From positions 3,286,001 to 3,350,000 of the forward strand of contig JABTTV010000001.1 of the NCBI GenBank assembly GCA_015075725.1: a DNA stretch of 64,000 bases, written 5' to 3'. This stretch comes from Anaerolineales bacterium. Its GTDB lineage: Bacteria; Chloroflexota; Anaerolineae; Anaerolineales; Villigracilaceae. Both the position numbers and the translations under genes were made by a program. Positions 18,815-27,366 of the stretch are shown here, piece after piece (within the stretch, counting starts at the first letter, position 1; every line of letters starts with the position of its first letter). The notes beneath the pieces are model-generated. The model was not told where the DNA came from. It saw only the letters and a list, made by a program, of their open reading frames with translations, and searched no databases.

Positions 18815-20002
18815 ATGAAATCAAAGTGGTTCGTATTGTTCAGCGTCCTGATCCTCGCCAGTCTGATGGCCTCCGCGTGCGGCGGCGGGGCAGGCGGCGC
18901 CGCATCCGGCGGTCCTTTGCAGTCCGTCGGCGAAGGTGAGGGTGCCCTTTCCATCGTTTCATGGGCTGGCTACATCGAGCGCGGTGAAACCGATCCGAAC
19001 TTCGACTGGGTGACCCAGTTCGAGGCGGACACCGGTTGTATCGTCACTAACAAGACCGCAGCGACTTCCGATGAGATGGTCGCGTTGATGAACGAGGGCG
19101 GCTTCGATTTGGTGACCGCATCCGGCGATGCATCCAACCGCCTGATCGCTGGCGGACGCGTTCAGGAAATCAATATCAGCCTGATCCCCAGTTACAGCAC
19201 GATCGATGAGCGATTGCAAAACGCGCCCTGGCATACCGTGGACGGAAAGCATTACGGGGTGCCTTACTCCTCCGGTGAAAACATCCTGATGTACAACACC
19301 GAGGTCTTTGGCAATGAACCGCCAACAAGCTGGAATGTAGTCTTTGAAGAAATGACCCTGCCCGACGGCGAATCCAACAAGGGACGCATTCAGGCCTACG
19401 ACGGTCCGATCTATGTTGCGGATGCCGCCCTCTACTTGAAGAGTGCCCGCCCTGAACTCGGCATCACCGATCCCTACGCTCTGACCCGCGAACAGTTCGA
19501 CGCAGCCATTGAGTTGCTCCGCCAACAGCGCACCCTCATCAACCGCTACTGGCACGATGCCTTCATCCAGATGGATGACTTCACCAACGAAGGCGTTGCG
19601 GCTTCCGGCTCCTGGCCCTTCCAGGCGAACCTGCTAAAGGCTGGCGGCGCGCCGATCGAGAAGGTCGTTCCGAAGGAAGGCGCGACCGGCTGGGCGGATA
19701 CCACCATGTTGCATGTGGATTCCGCGCATCCCAACTGCGCTTATATGTGGATGGAATGGTCCTTGAACCCCAAGGTACAGGGTGACTTGGCGGCATGGTT
19801 CCAGAATGTCCCCGTCCGCCTCGATGCCTGTGAGGGCAACGAACTGCTCGGCGCCGATGGATGTGTCAACAACGGCTTGAACGACTTCGACAAGATCCAG
19901 TGGTGGCGCACTCCCACCAGCGACTGCGGTGACGGCCGCATGGAATGCGTACCCTACCATGAGTGGGTTACCCAGTATGTTGCCGTGATCGGCGGACGCT
20001 AA
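18815..20002 (+). CDS. potD: Spermidine/putrescine-type ABC transporter substrate-binding lipoprotein
   Basis: The 395-residue product has a lipoprotein signal, ending in a lipobox (LMASAC, Cys about 23), so it is anchored outside the membrane. The body has SIVSWAGYIERGE, an N-lobe opening typical of PotD, and the MALMNEGGFDLVTAS and GVPYSSGENILMYN segments. ATG 18815 follows AAGGAGAG at 18802; an earlier in-frame start at 18770 lacks one. It has its own promoter and a strong terminator, so it may be expressed above the downstream potABC genes, a common arrangement for binding proteins. Confidence 0.9.
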   Translation: MKSKWFVLFSVLILASLMASACGGGAGGAASGGPLQSVGEGEGALSIVSWAGYIERGETDPNFDWVTQFEADTGCIVTNKTAATSDEMVALMNEGGFDLVTASGDASNRLIAGGRVQEINISLIPSYSTIDERLQNAPWHTVDGKHYGVPYSSGENILMYNTEVFGNEPPTSWNVVFEEMTLPDGESNKGRIQAYDGPIYVADAALYLKSARPELGITDPYALTREQFDAAIELLRQQRTLINRYWHDAFIQMDDFTNEGVAASGSWPFQANLLKAGGAPIEKVVPKEGATGWADTTMLHVDSAHPNCAYMWMEWSLNPKVQGDLAAWFQNVPVRLDACEGNELLGADGCVNNGLNDFDKIQWWRTPTSDCGDGRMECVPYHEWVTQYVAVIGGR

Positions 20003-20012
20003 CTCGTATAGG

Positions 20013-20051
20013 AAAAAGCATCAGGCGGGATGTCTCTCGCCTGATGCTTTT
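20013..20051 (+). terminator. Terminator between potD and potA
   Basis: AAAAGCATCAGGCG (20014-20027) pairs perfectly with CGCCTGATGCTTTT (20038-20051). Flanking A and T runs make it possibly bidirectional, but the next gene on both sides is on the plus strand. Confidence 0.85.
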
Positions 20052-20137
20052 CTGGATCCTGGTTTCGATATTCGTCTATTGACCTATGCTCATTTTCTTT
20101 CGATTTAGAAGATTGGCATAGTTCAATAGATTTTCCT

Positions 20138-20146
20138 TGATACAAT
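20138..20146 (+). promoter_or_regulatory. Possible extended -10 promoter of potA
   Basis: TGATACAAT, an extended -10 element, 35 bases before the potA ATG. The nearest -35-like hexamer (TTGGCA, 20113-20118) is too far (22 bases), so confidence is limited. A promoter is expected here because of the preceding terminator. Confidence 0.45.
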
Positions 20147-20180
20147 GAAATGCCATCCCTCCAAATATTAGGATTCCCCC

Positions 20181-21218
20181 ATGGCCCAACAGACCCCACC
20201 TGCCATCAAGTTTGACAAAGTGAGCCGTCATTTCGGAGAAGTAAAAGCCGTGGATGGAGCCGATCTCGAAATCCGCGACGGCGAATTCTTTTCCATGCTG
20301 GGTCCTTCCGGTTCCGGCAAGACAACCTGCTTGAGGATGATCGCGGGATTCGACAGGCCGACCGCGGGTCAGATCTTTCTTTACGGGCAGGATGTCTCGA
20401 ACCTGCCGCCTTATGACCGCGATGTCAACACGGTCTTTCAGGATTACGCCCTCTTCCCTCACATGAGCGTGTCGGAAAATATCGCATATGGGTTGATGGT
20501 TAAGAAAGTTGCCAGGCCAGAGCGGATAAAAAAAGTGGACGAGATGCTGGAACTCGTCCAGCTATCCGGCTTTGGCGGACGCAAACCTTCCCAGCTTTCG
20601 GGCGGACAAAGGCAACGCGTCGCGCTTGCCCGTGCCCTGATCAATCACCCCAAGGTTTTGCTTCTCGATGAACCGCTCGGCGCATTGGACCTCAAGCTTC
20701 GTCAACAAATGCAGGTGGAGTTGAAAGCCATCCAGAAACGGGTGGGTATCACCTTTATTTTCGTCACCCATGACCAGGAAGAAGCGTTGACCATGAGCGA
20801 CCGGATCGCCCTGTTCAATCAAGGCAGGATCGAACAGATCGGTACCCCGGCTGAAATTTATGAGCATCCGAAAAGCGCTTTCGTTGCCGGTTTTGTCGGC
20901 ACATCCAACCTTGTCCGTGGGGATGTGGCCAGACGCATTATCGGCGTGGACGTTACCTTTTCCATCCGCCCGGAAAAGATCCACCTCGGAAACATCCACG
21001 AGAATGCGCCGACGGATAGTTACTCTTCTGACGGCACCATCCGCGACGTGGTCTATCTAGGTTTGTATACGCGTTATCTTGTCGAGCTTGACGGCGGCGG
21101 CGACCTGGTGGTGATCGAGCAGAATCTCAAGTCCACTTCGATGGACGTGTTGAAGAACAAGGGACAGCGCACGCGCCTGCATTGGAGTAAAGAGCACATC
21201 AGCAAGATGGCGGCTTGA
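20181..21218 (+). CDS. potA: Spermidine/putrescine ABC transporter ATP-binding protein
   Basis: The 345-residue ATPase has Walker [10 protein letters not shown] (about 37-45), Q-loop [10 protein letters not shown], signature [15 protein letters not shown], Walker [13 protein letters not shown] and H-loop [12 protein letters not shown]-terminal TOBE domain follows ([11 protein letters not shown] onward). It sits on the cytosolic face and powers the PotBC channel. It is followed after 3 bases by potB. The TOBE domain supports the polyamine/iron/thiamine importer subgroup; the neighbours favour polyamines. Confidence 0.93.
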   Translation: MAQQTPPAIKFDKVSRHFGEVKAVDGADLEIRDGEFFSMLGPSGSGKTTCLRMIAGFDRPTAGQIFLYGQDVSNLPPYDRDVNTVFQDYALFPHMSVSENIAYGLMVKKVARPERIKKVDEMLELVQLSGFGGRKPSQLSGGQRQRVALARALINHPKVLLLDEPLGALDLKLRQQMQVELKAIQKRVGITFIFVTHDQEEALTMSDRIALFNQGRIEQIGTPAEIYEHPKSAFVAGFVGTSNLVRGDVARRIIGVDVTFSIRPEKIHLGNIHENAPTDSYSSDGTIRDVVYLGLYTRYLVELDGGGDLVVIEQNLKSTSMDVLKNKGQRTRLHWSKEHISKMAA

Positions 21219-21221
21219 TCC

Positions 21222-22127
21222 ATGTTGAATAAGATTTCCACGTATTTGTACCTGCGCCCCAAACTGGTCCTTTGGCTCACGCTCGGTCCTCCCCTTGCGT
21301 ATATGATCATCGTGTACCTGGGCTCGCTTTTCAACCTGTTGATCAACAGTTTTTATTATCTCGAGCAATTCACGGGGTTGATCGTCCGGGAGTTCACCCT
21401 AAGTACCTATGCCCGTACGCTCGAACCCGCCAACCTGGAAATTTTTGCCCGCACCACATTGATGGCGATCGCGGTGACCGTAATGGATGCGATCATCGCC
21501 TTTCCGCTCGCGTATTACATCGCCCGTTTTACCCCTCCAAAACTAAAGACCTGGCTTATTATCGCCGTCACATTGCCGCTTTGGTCAAGTTATCTCGTTC
21601 GTGTGTATGCCTGGAAACTGATCCTTGCCAAGGAAGGCATCCTTTCATGGTTTATCAACCTTTTGGGATTGCAAGGCGCGTTGGATTGGCTGCTCGGCAT
21701 TCCTGCGATCGGCGGTTCGTCCCTCGCTCTCTCACCGCTCGGCATGTTCATCGTCTTTGCCTATATCTGGCTCCCCTATATGATCATCCCGATTCAGACT
21801 GCGCTGGAACGCGTGCCGCATTCCCTTGTGGAAGCCTCCAGCGATCTGGGCGCAAAGCCCCTGCAGACCTTCCGAACCGTAATTCTTCCGCTTGCCTTTC
21901 CCGGCGTGGTGGCGGGATCTATCTTTACCTTCTCCCTGACGTTGGGCGATTTCATCATCCCGCTCAGCCTCGGAAACTCAAAGTTCTTTATCGGTCAGGC
22001 GGTTTATTCCTACCAGGGCACCGCCGGTGACATTCCGCTTGCCGCCGCCATGACCATGGGTCCTGTTGTAATCATGATCATCTACCTCTTGATCGCCCGG
22101 AAAATGGGAGCTTTCGATGCCCTCTAA
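21222..22127 (+). CDS. potB: Spermidine/putrescine ABC transporter permease PotB
   Basis: The 301-residue membrane protein has about six TM helices. The EAA loop that docks on PotA is visible as [25 protein letters not shown] (about 206-230). The N-terminal region has [22 protein letters not shown]. The last 11 bases overlap potC, indicating coupled translation. Confidence 0.9.
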   Translation: MLNKISTYLYLRPKLVLWLTLGPPLAYMIIVYLGSLFNLLINSFYYLEQFTGLIVREFTLSTYARTLEPANLEIFARTTLMAIAVTVMDAIIAFPLAYYIARFTPPKLKTWLIIAVTLPLWSSYLVRVYAWKLILAKEGILSWFINLLGLQGALDWLLGIPAIGGSSLALSPLGMFIVFAYIWLPYMIIPIQTALERVPHSLVEASSDLGAKPLQTFRTVILPLAFPGVVAGSIFTFSLTLGDFIIPLSLGNSKFFIGQAVYSYQGTAGDIPLAAAMTMGPVVIMIIYLLIARKMGAFDAL

Positions 22128-22941
22128 TTCTTCATCCTCGACTCCAAAGGCTCCGCTCGCACTAACCATCGCCGCGTATGCCGGGTTGTTATTCCTGCAT
22201 GTCCCCATTCTGATCATCTTCCTCTATACCCTGACGCCCGATGAAACAACTTATACGTTCCCTTTGCCCGGGATAACATTCAAGTGGTTCGGGATCGCGC
22301 TCCAACGGGCCGACTTGTGGCGTTCCGTCACACTTTCGCTGCAGGTTGCCGCCATTGCGACCTTTGCCGCCCTGATTCTTGGGTCTCTTGCAGCGGCGGC
22401 TGTCTATCGAAGCAATTTTTTCGGACGGGAATCCATATCCTTTCTGCTCGTCCTGCCGATCGCACTGCCCGGCATTGTCACCGGAATTGCGTTGCGCACC
22501 GCCATCGGCGGGTTCGACATTCCATTCTCCTTCTGGACCATCGTCATCGGTCATGCCACGTTTTGTGTGGTGGTTGTATATAACAATGTCCTTGCCCGAT
22601 TCCGCCGGATGCAAGGCTCGCAGATCGAAGCCTCGATGGACCTTGGAGCGAATTCGTTCCAAACCTTCTGGTATGTCGTTTTTCCGAATATCGCCACAGC
22701 CTTGCTGGCCGGCGGAATGCTTGCCTTCGCACTTTCCTTCGACGAAGTGATCGTCACGACATTTACGGCCGGGCAGCAGACCACGCTTCCGATCTGGATC
22801 TTCTCCCAACTTTCCCGCCCGCGTGACAGACCCGTGACCAATGTCGCCGCCATGATCGTGATGTTGATCACCTTCCTGCCGATCTTTTTATCCCAACGGT
22901 TGACTGCCTCTTCATCGGACACGGAAGGGAATTCGAAATAA
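22117..22941 (+). CDS. potC: Spermidine/putrescine ABC transporter permease PotC
   Basis: The 274-residue membrane protein has about six TM helices and an EAA loop, [22 protein letters not shown]. The [16 protein letters not shown] and [11 protein letters not shown] segments are typical of PotC. It pairs with PotB in the channel. It is the last gene of the transporter and is followed by a palindromic repeat. Confidence 0.9.
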   Translation: MPSNSSSSTPKAPLALTIAAYAGLLFLHVPILIIFLYTLTPDETTYTFPLPGITFKWFGIALQRADLWRSVTLSLQVAAIATFAALILGSLAAAAVYRSNFFGRESISFLLVLPIALPGIVTGIALRTAIGGFDIPFSFWTIVIGHATFCVVVVYNNVLARFRRMQGSQIEASMDLGANSFQTFWYVVFPNIATALLAGGMLAFALSFDEVIVTTFTAGQQTTLPIWIFSQLSRPRDRPVTNVAAMIVMLITFLPIFLSQRLTASSSDTEGNSK

Positions 22942-22952
22942 CCGGAGGGATT

Positions 22953-22981
22953 ATCGAGACAGTCGGCTGGACTGTCTCGAT
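22953..22981. repeat. Palindrome after potC
   Basis: ATCGAGACAGTC (22953-22964), 5-base loop, GACTGTCTCGAT (22970-22981). A perfect 12-base-pair stem with no T tract, so more REP-like than a canonical terminator, although it could end the potABC transcript. Confidence 0.75.
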
Positions 22982-23039
22982 TCGCGCCTCATCCCGGACT
23001 TGAAACTGGCCCACGCTCCGATCTGTTCTTGAACCTGAA

Positions 23040-23540
23040 ATGACCCACTCCTACCTAAACCCAAAATGCGAAATCCGCACAAATTCGCGCGGCGGATGCA
23101 GTGTTTACACCGTTGTTCCCATCCCCAAGGGCGAACTTGTCTCCATGTGGGGAGGGACGATCGTGCATGAGACTCAATTGGACCGGTCCATGCCGCGTTT
23201 TACGGAGCGCGTCATCCAGATCGACGAAGAATTGTATCTCTTGACCGCTGAAGATAAGGAACCGAACGACTGCTTCAACCATTCCTGTGAGCCGAACCTG
23301 GGATTCACCGGTCAGATCGGGCTGATGGCGATGCGCGACATCGAAGCCGGGGAGCAACTGACCTTCGATTACGCGATGTCTGATGGAGGCCCGTACGACG
23401 AGTTCGATTGTCAATGCGGCATGCCGACCTGCCGCCATAAAGTGACGGGGAACGACTGGAAACGTACCGAACTCTGGTTGAAATACGAAGGTTATTTCTC
23501 GCCCTACCTTGCGCGCCGCATCGAAAAACTGCGGAAATGA
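23040..23540 (+). CDS. SET-domain protein (putative lysine methyltransferase)
   Basis: The 166-residue protein is essentially one SET domain: N-terminal GGCSVYTVVPIPKGELVSMWGG, then NHSCEPN (80-86), then GEQLTFDY (104-111) with the catalytic Tyr. A short post-SET cysteine set follows (Cys124, Cys126, Cys131), which together with the Cys of NHSC could bind zinc. SET enzymes transfer methyl from SAM to protein lysines; bacterial targets are mostly unknown. Its stop overlaps the next start by 4 bases. Confidence 0.85.
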   Translation: MTHSYLNPKCEIRTNSRGGCSVYTVVPIPKGELVSMWGGTIVHETQLDRSMPRFTERVIQIDEELYLLTAEDKEPNDCFNHSCEPNLGFTGQIGLMAMRDIEAGEQLTFDYAMSDGGPYDEFDCQCGMPTCRHKVTGNDWKRTELWLKYEGYFSPYLARRIEKLRK

Positions 23541-24973
23541 AAATTTCCTTCCCCCTTAAAATTTATTTTATTGCGGTTATCTTGAGATTGATTCCCGTCT
23601 TGCTGACGGTGAACCTCGGCATCGGCTTGGACGATATGTTCCAATACGACATGCTGGCGCGCAGCCTCGCCTCCGGGAATGGGTTCCGCTGGTACGCGCA
23701 GAAAGACCTCAAGCTTCTCGAACCGTATATTGATTTCGATCTCTCCTCTGCGCCCGGTTACGACCCGGAAAATGGCATATATACATCCTTTCGCGCTCCT
23801 CTTTATCCCGCTTTTCTTGCGATGATCTACTCCTTTAGCGGACTCGACTTTTCCCGTTTTTTTGCCGCACGAATAGCCCAGGTTGTTCTGCTTGGAGCTC
23901 CGCTTGCCCCTCTGACATACCTTGTCGCCATACGTTTCTTTTCATTCCTCCGAACCGCCACCGAGAAGATCGCACGTCTCTCCGCATGGATGGTCGCCTG
24001 TTATCCCATCCTCCTAGTGTATCCGCTTGGGCTGGGGACGGAAAATCTTTTCTTCATTCTCCTCCTGGCATCATTCTTATTCCTGCTCGAGACCATCGAA
24101 ACGCCTTCTGCTTTGAATCATCTGCTTGCCGGTTTTTTTCTCGCCCTCACGGCACTGACGCGTTCCGTCGTTATCCCCTTTGTCTGTTTCGTTTTCATTT
24201 ACCTGTTATACCTGCATCGGATAAAAACCGCGACCGCTCTGTTAGCGTTTGTTTTAATAGTCGCCCCCTGGATGGTTCGTAATTCTCTCCTCCACCAAAA
24301 GTTGACCGGAATCGAGACCTCGCTCGGCTACAATCTCTACCTCGGCTATCACCCTGAGGGGAACGGCTCTTTCATCTTTGGTCCCTCTCTCGATCTGCTC
24401 ACCATCATGGACGACGCCGAACGTGACTCGGTCGGTACGCAGAAGGCGCTGGAATTCATCCGCGCAGAGCCTGAGCGTCTGATCCCGCTGGCGGTCAACC
24501 GCCTCGGTTTTTTCTTCGGCTTGGAAAAGCGGGTCTTGATGTATTTCTACTCCAATAATATCCTCGGCTTTATTCCACCGCCTCTTTTGCTTCTTATCTC
24601 TGCAATTCTGCTCCTGCCGTTCGTTTTCCTCAGTATCTTTGCCGTGGCGGGATTTGTCTCCCTCGAACGTTCTCCGCAAAAGATTTTGCTTGGCTTGTTG
24701 TTCTTTACCTATATCCTTCCGCATGCTTTGATCCTTTCCGAAGACCGCTTTCATCTTGCGCTGATTCCTTATTTTGCCTTTTTGGGGGCTTATGCGATCG
24801 ATTTGATTCGAGGGGGAGGTTTCTGGAAAACGCACTCCGCCAGATCGTTGACCCTGGTTTCCACAGCCATTTTTCTGCTCTTATTCAATTGGGCGATTGA
24901 ACTTCACCGCGACGCGGATAAAATTGCCGCCATCCTTGGTCCGAACGGGAACCGGACCCATTTCCCTTATTGA
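23537..24973 (+). CDS. GT-C/ArnT-like membrane glycosyltransferase-like protein
   Basis: The 478-residue polytopic protein has an acidic pair in the first loop (GIGLDDMFQYDMLARSLASGNGF, near 28-50), the GT39/GT83 hallmark, and YTSFRAPLYPAFLAMIYS. About ten further hydrophobic segments follow. It probably transfers a lipid-linked sugar in the extracytoplasmic space; acceptor unknown. Translation is coupled to the SET gene by an ATGA overlap, an uncommon pairing. Confidence 0.7.
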   Translation: MKISFPLKIYFIAVILRLIPVLLTVNLGIGLDDMFQYDMLARSLASGNGFRWYAQKDLKLLEPYIDFDLSSAPGYDPENGIYTSFRAPLYPAFLAMIYSFSGLDFSRFFAARIAQVVLLGAPLAPLTYLVAIRFFSFLRTATEKIARLSAWMVACYPILLVYPLGLGTENLFFILLLASFLFLLETIETPSALNHLLAGFFLALTALTRSVVIPFVCFVFIYLLYLHRIKTATALLAFVLIVAPWMVRNSLLHQKLTGIETSLGYNLYLGYHPEGNGSFIFGPSLDLLTIMDDAERDSVGTQKALEFIRAEPERLIPLAVNRLGFFFGLEKRVLMYFYSNNILGFIPPPLLLLISAILLLPFVFLSIFAVAGFVSLERSPQKILLGLLFFTYILPHALILSEDRFHLALIPYFAFLGAYAIDLIRGGGFWKTHSARSLTLVSTAIFLLLFNWAIELHRDADKIAAILGPNGNRTHFPY

Positions 24974-24980
24974 GACGTAA

Positions 24981-25595
24981 ATGAAAAATCTCACCGGCGA
25001 AAAACTGAACTTCGATTGGAAGGTCGTAACCGTTACGATCGTCAGTACTCTGTTATTAATGGTCGACCGTTACCATAAGATATTCGAGTACAAATACTAC
25101 GATCGTGTCCTGCTCTATCTCGTCATTCCGTTGCTGATCACCTTAATCCTCTTCCGCGAAAACCCCCGTGAATTCGGTATGCGGCTCGGCGATTGGAAAC
25201 TCGGGTTGATCTATTCCGTCGTCGGGATCCTGGTTATGGCGCCGGTCATATACTACCTGGGTCACGGCAACGAATCGATGCGAAATTACTACGAAAAATA
25301 TGTGACCGGCCTGCCGTGGACGACCTTCCTCGACCTGCTCGGCTGGGAGTTCTTCTTCCGCGGATGGATTTTGTTCGCCTATGCCCGTAAATTCGGTCAT
25401 GAAGCGCTATGGTTGCAAGCCGTGCCGTTTGCGCTGGCGCATCTGGGAAAACCCGAGGTCGAAACACTCTCCACCATCTTCGGCGGGTTCGCCTTCGGCT
25501 GGGTGGCGTGGCGCACGAAATCCTTCATTTATCCGTTCTTGATCCATTGGTTCATCGGCACGTTCATCATCCTTGTTTCTGCCGGAGTTGTGTGA
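24981..25595 (+). CDS. CPBP-family-like intramembrane protease/chaperone
   Basis: The 204-residue membrane protein has about six TM segments. The CPBP pattern is present but altered: GWEFFFRGWILF takes the place of the usual EExxxR box (first Glu replaced by Trp). It is followed by VPFALAHLGKPEVET (His box) and a final FLIHW. The intact Arg and His boxes support the family; loss of one Glu questions proteolytic activity. CPBP proteins include Rce1-like proteases and bacteriocin self-immunity proteins. Lies 7 bases after the GT gene. Confidence 0.65.
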   Translation: MKNLTGEKLNFDWKVVTVTIVSTLLLMVDRYHKIFEYKYYDRVLLYLVIPLLITLILFRENPREFGMRLGDWKLGLIYSVVGILVMAPVIYYLGHGNESMRNYYEKYVTGLPWTTFLDLLGWEFFFRGWILFAYARKFGHEALWLQAVPFALAHLGKPEVETLSTIFGGFAFGWVAWRTKSFIYPFLIHWFIGTFIILVSAGVV

Positions 25596-25596
25596 C

Positions 25597-26040
25597 ATGA
25601 CCGAGTATGAAGTCCGCCCTGCTTTGGAATCTGAATCAGCCCGGATCAAAGACTTGATTCACCTGGTGGGAATCAACCCGATGGGCTTGGACTGGAGGCG
25701 TTTTCTCGTTGCGGTGGATGGCTCGGGACGCGTGATCGGCTGCGGCCAGGTCAAGCCGCACGGGCAGGACGTCCTCGAACTTGCTTCGATAGCGGTCCCG
25801 CCGGAATTCCGCGGAAAGGGTATTGCGCGCAAGATCATCGAAATGCTTCTGGATCGATACCCGCGGCCGTTGTATTTGATGTGCATCGAACACAACGGGC
25901 CGATGTATGAGAAGTTCGGTTTTCGCGCCATCGATTACGGCGAAATGCCGAAATATTTCCGGCGCATGAAAAACCTGTTCGATGCCGCCAAACTTGTCCA
26001 TAAGGTGGACGAGGGATTGCTGATCATGAAGTTGGAGTAG
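25597..26040 (+). CDS. GNAT family N-acetyltransferase
   Basis: The 147-residue protein has a core GNAT acetyl-CoA loop, ASIAVPPEFRGKGIARKIIEMLL (about 69-91), then MYEKFGFRAIDYGEMPKY in the C-terminal strand. This arrangement resembles small amino-acid or amine acetyltransferases; substrate unknown. ATG 25597 lies just after the preceding TGA; an earlier in-frame start at 25573 would overlap the CPBP-like gene. Confidence 0.85.
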   Translation: MTEYEVRPALESESARIKDLIHLVGINPMGLDWRRFLVAVDGSGRVIGCGQVKPHGQDVLELASIAVPPEFRGKGIARKIIEMLLDRYPRPLYLMCIEHNGPMYEKFGFRAIDYGEMPKYFRRMKNLFDAAKLVHKVDEGLLIMKLE

Positions 26041-26050
26041 AATCCCCGGC

Positions 26051-26650
26051 ATGAAAAATACGCTTTACACTCTTGTCGGCGTGATCGCCGGGTTTGCGCT
26101 CGCGGGTCTGCTGTTATTCATCATCCGCGCTCCCGCTGGCGAACCGATCCGGTTGCAGCCTGCGCCGACAAAAGAACCGATCGCTGTGCATGTCGTTGGC
26201 GCCGTGCCGCGCCCCGGCTTGTATGAATTTGCAGAAGGCGCGCGCGTGCAGGATGCCATCGATGCGGCGGGCGGGCTGCTCTCCAGTGCAAATGTGGATA
26301 CCATCAATCTCGCAGCGCTGCTCGAGGATGGACAGCAGCTGAATATTCCTTACAGAGCGGGTCAGGAACCTTCGGGGCAAAGTTCGTCGAATGGGGACGA
26401 GGGTTTATTCCTGCCGGGCGCAACCGAAGAACCGGGGGATACCGATAGCGGCGATAATGAGTTGGTCAACATCAATACGGCTTCGCTCGAGGAACTCGAC
26501 AGCCTGCCAGGGATCGGACCCACCATCGCCCAGCGCATCATCGATTACCGGGATGAGAACGGACCCTTTGCGGTCATCGAGGATATCCTCAACGTTTCGG
26601 GCATCGGTCCCTCCACCTTCGACCAGATCAAGGATCTGATAACCGTCTGA
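26051..26650 (+). CDS. comEA: ComEA-like helix-hairpin-helix DNA-binding protein
   Basis: The 199-residue protein has an N-terminal membrane anchor (about 5-26). A SLBB domain follows (VHVVGAVPRPGLYEFAEGA, about 46-65), then an acidic Gly/Glu/Asp linker and a C-terminal double HhH motif (NINTASLEELDSLPGIGP, then ILNVSGIGPSTFDQI). ComEA binds incoming DNA at the outer face of the membrane during natural transformation. No comEC or comFA lies nearby, so a competence role is inferred from family only. It is followed by a methyltransferase with a 1-base TGATG overlap. Confidence 0.85.
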   Translation: MKNTLYTLVGVIAGFALAGLLLFIIRAPAGEPIRLQPAPTKEPIAVHVVGAVPRPGLYEFAEGARVQDAIDAAGGLLSSANVDTINLAALLEDGQQLNIPYRAGQEPSGQSSSNGDEGLFLPGATEEPGDTDSGDNELVNINTASLEELDSLPGIGPTIAQRIIDYRDENGPFAVIEDILNVSGIGPSTFDQIKDLITV

Positions 26651-27198
26651 TGGACTTCGACCATTTTTCTTTCATCGCGCCGCTTTATGCCCGCGTGACC
26701 TATTCCAAAACCGATGTGATGCGCGAAGTTGCATCCCTTCCGGTTCAGGGAAGGCTGTTGGATGTGGGCGGCGGGACGGGACGGGTTGCCTCCGCATTAC
26801 GGGAATTTGTGGATGAAATTGTCCTTGCCGATGTTTCATTTGGGATGTTAACCCGCGCGCCCCGCCCTGCGCTGACGCCTGTATGCGGCGTTTCGGAGCT
26901 TTTGCCTTTCCCCGACTCCTCCTTCGAGCGGATCATCATGGTGGACGCCCTGCATCATGTCGAGAATCATTCGCGCACAGCGGACGAAATGTTCCGCGTG
27001 TTGAAGCCGGGCGGAATTCTCGTCATCGAAGAGCCGGATATCCGTACCTTCGGCGTGAAATTGATCGCCATTGCCGAGAAGTTATTGCTGATGCGCAGTC
27101 ACTTCCTTGCGCCGGACGCGATCATGAAATTATTCAGGAATGGGGAGAAGGAAACAAAAACGGCCGATGGCACAGCCTGGGTAATAATACGAAAGTAG
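26650..27198 (+). CDS. Class I SAM-dependent methyltransferase
   Basis: The 182-residue protein has motif I RLLDVGGGTGRVASALRE (about 35-52), LPFPDSSFERIIMVDALHHVEN (about 85-105) and FRVLKPGGILVIEEPD. This is the UbiE/Methyltransf_11 layout in a short form. Substrate unknown. It ends the plus-strand run and is followed by an intrinsic terminator. Confidence 0.85.
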   Translation: MDFDHFSFIAPLYARVTYSKTDVMREVASLPVQGRLLDVGGGTGRVASALREFVDEIVLADVSFGMLTRAPRPALTPVCGVSELLPFPDSSFERIIMVDALHHVENHSRTADEMFRVLKPGGILVIEEPDIRTFGVKLIAIAEKLLLMRSHFLAPDAIMKLFRNGEKETKTADGTAWVIIRK

Positions 27199-27209
27199 AA
27201 AGAGACATG

Positions 27210-27250
27210 ACTCACCCCGAAATTAAGGATTCGCGGGTGAGTTCGTTTTT
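27210..27250 (+). terminator. Intrinsic terminator after the methyltransferase
   Basis: ACTCACCC (27210-27217) pairs with GGGTGAGT (27235-27242), with partly paired bases inside, followed by TCG and a run of T through 27250. Confidence 0.7.
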
Positions 27251-27260
27251 AAGAACAAAT

Positions 27261-27333
27261 GGGACGCTGATAAACGCTGAATACGCGGATTTTTAATACC
27301 CTTTCCGCGAAAATCTGCGCTCATCCGCGTCCC
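27261..27333. repeat. Imperfect 73-base inverted repeat
   Basis: Ends GGGACGC (27261-27267) and GCGTCCC (27327-27333). The inner arms ACGCTGATAAACGCTGA and TCTGCGCTCATCCGCGT are also imperfectly complementary. It lies between the convergent methyltransferase and acyl-CoA dehydrogenase genes. The word structure (GCTGATAAACGC, GCGGATTTTT) looks like a dispersed intergenic repeat. Confidence 0.65.
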
Positions 27334-27366
27334 AAATTAAATTCGGGGTTAATTATGTCTGATTGT

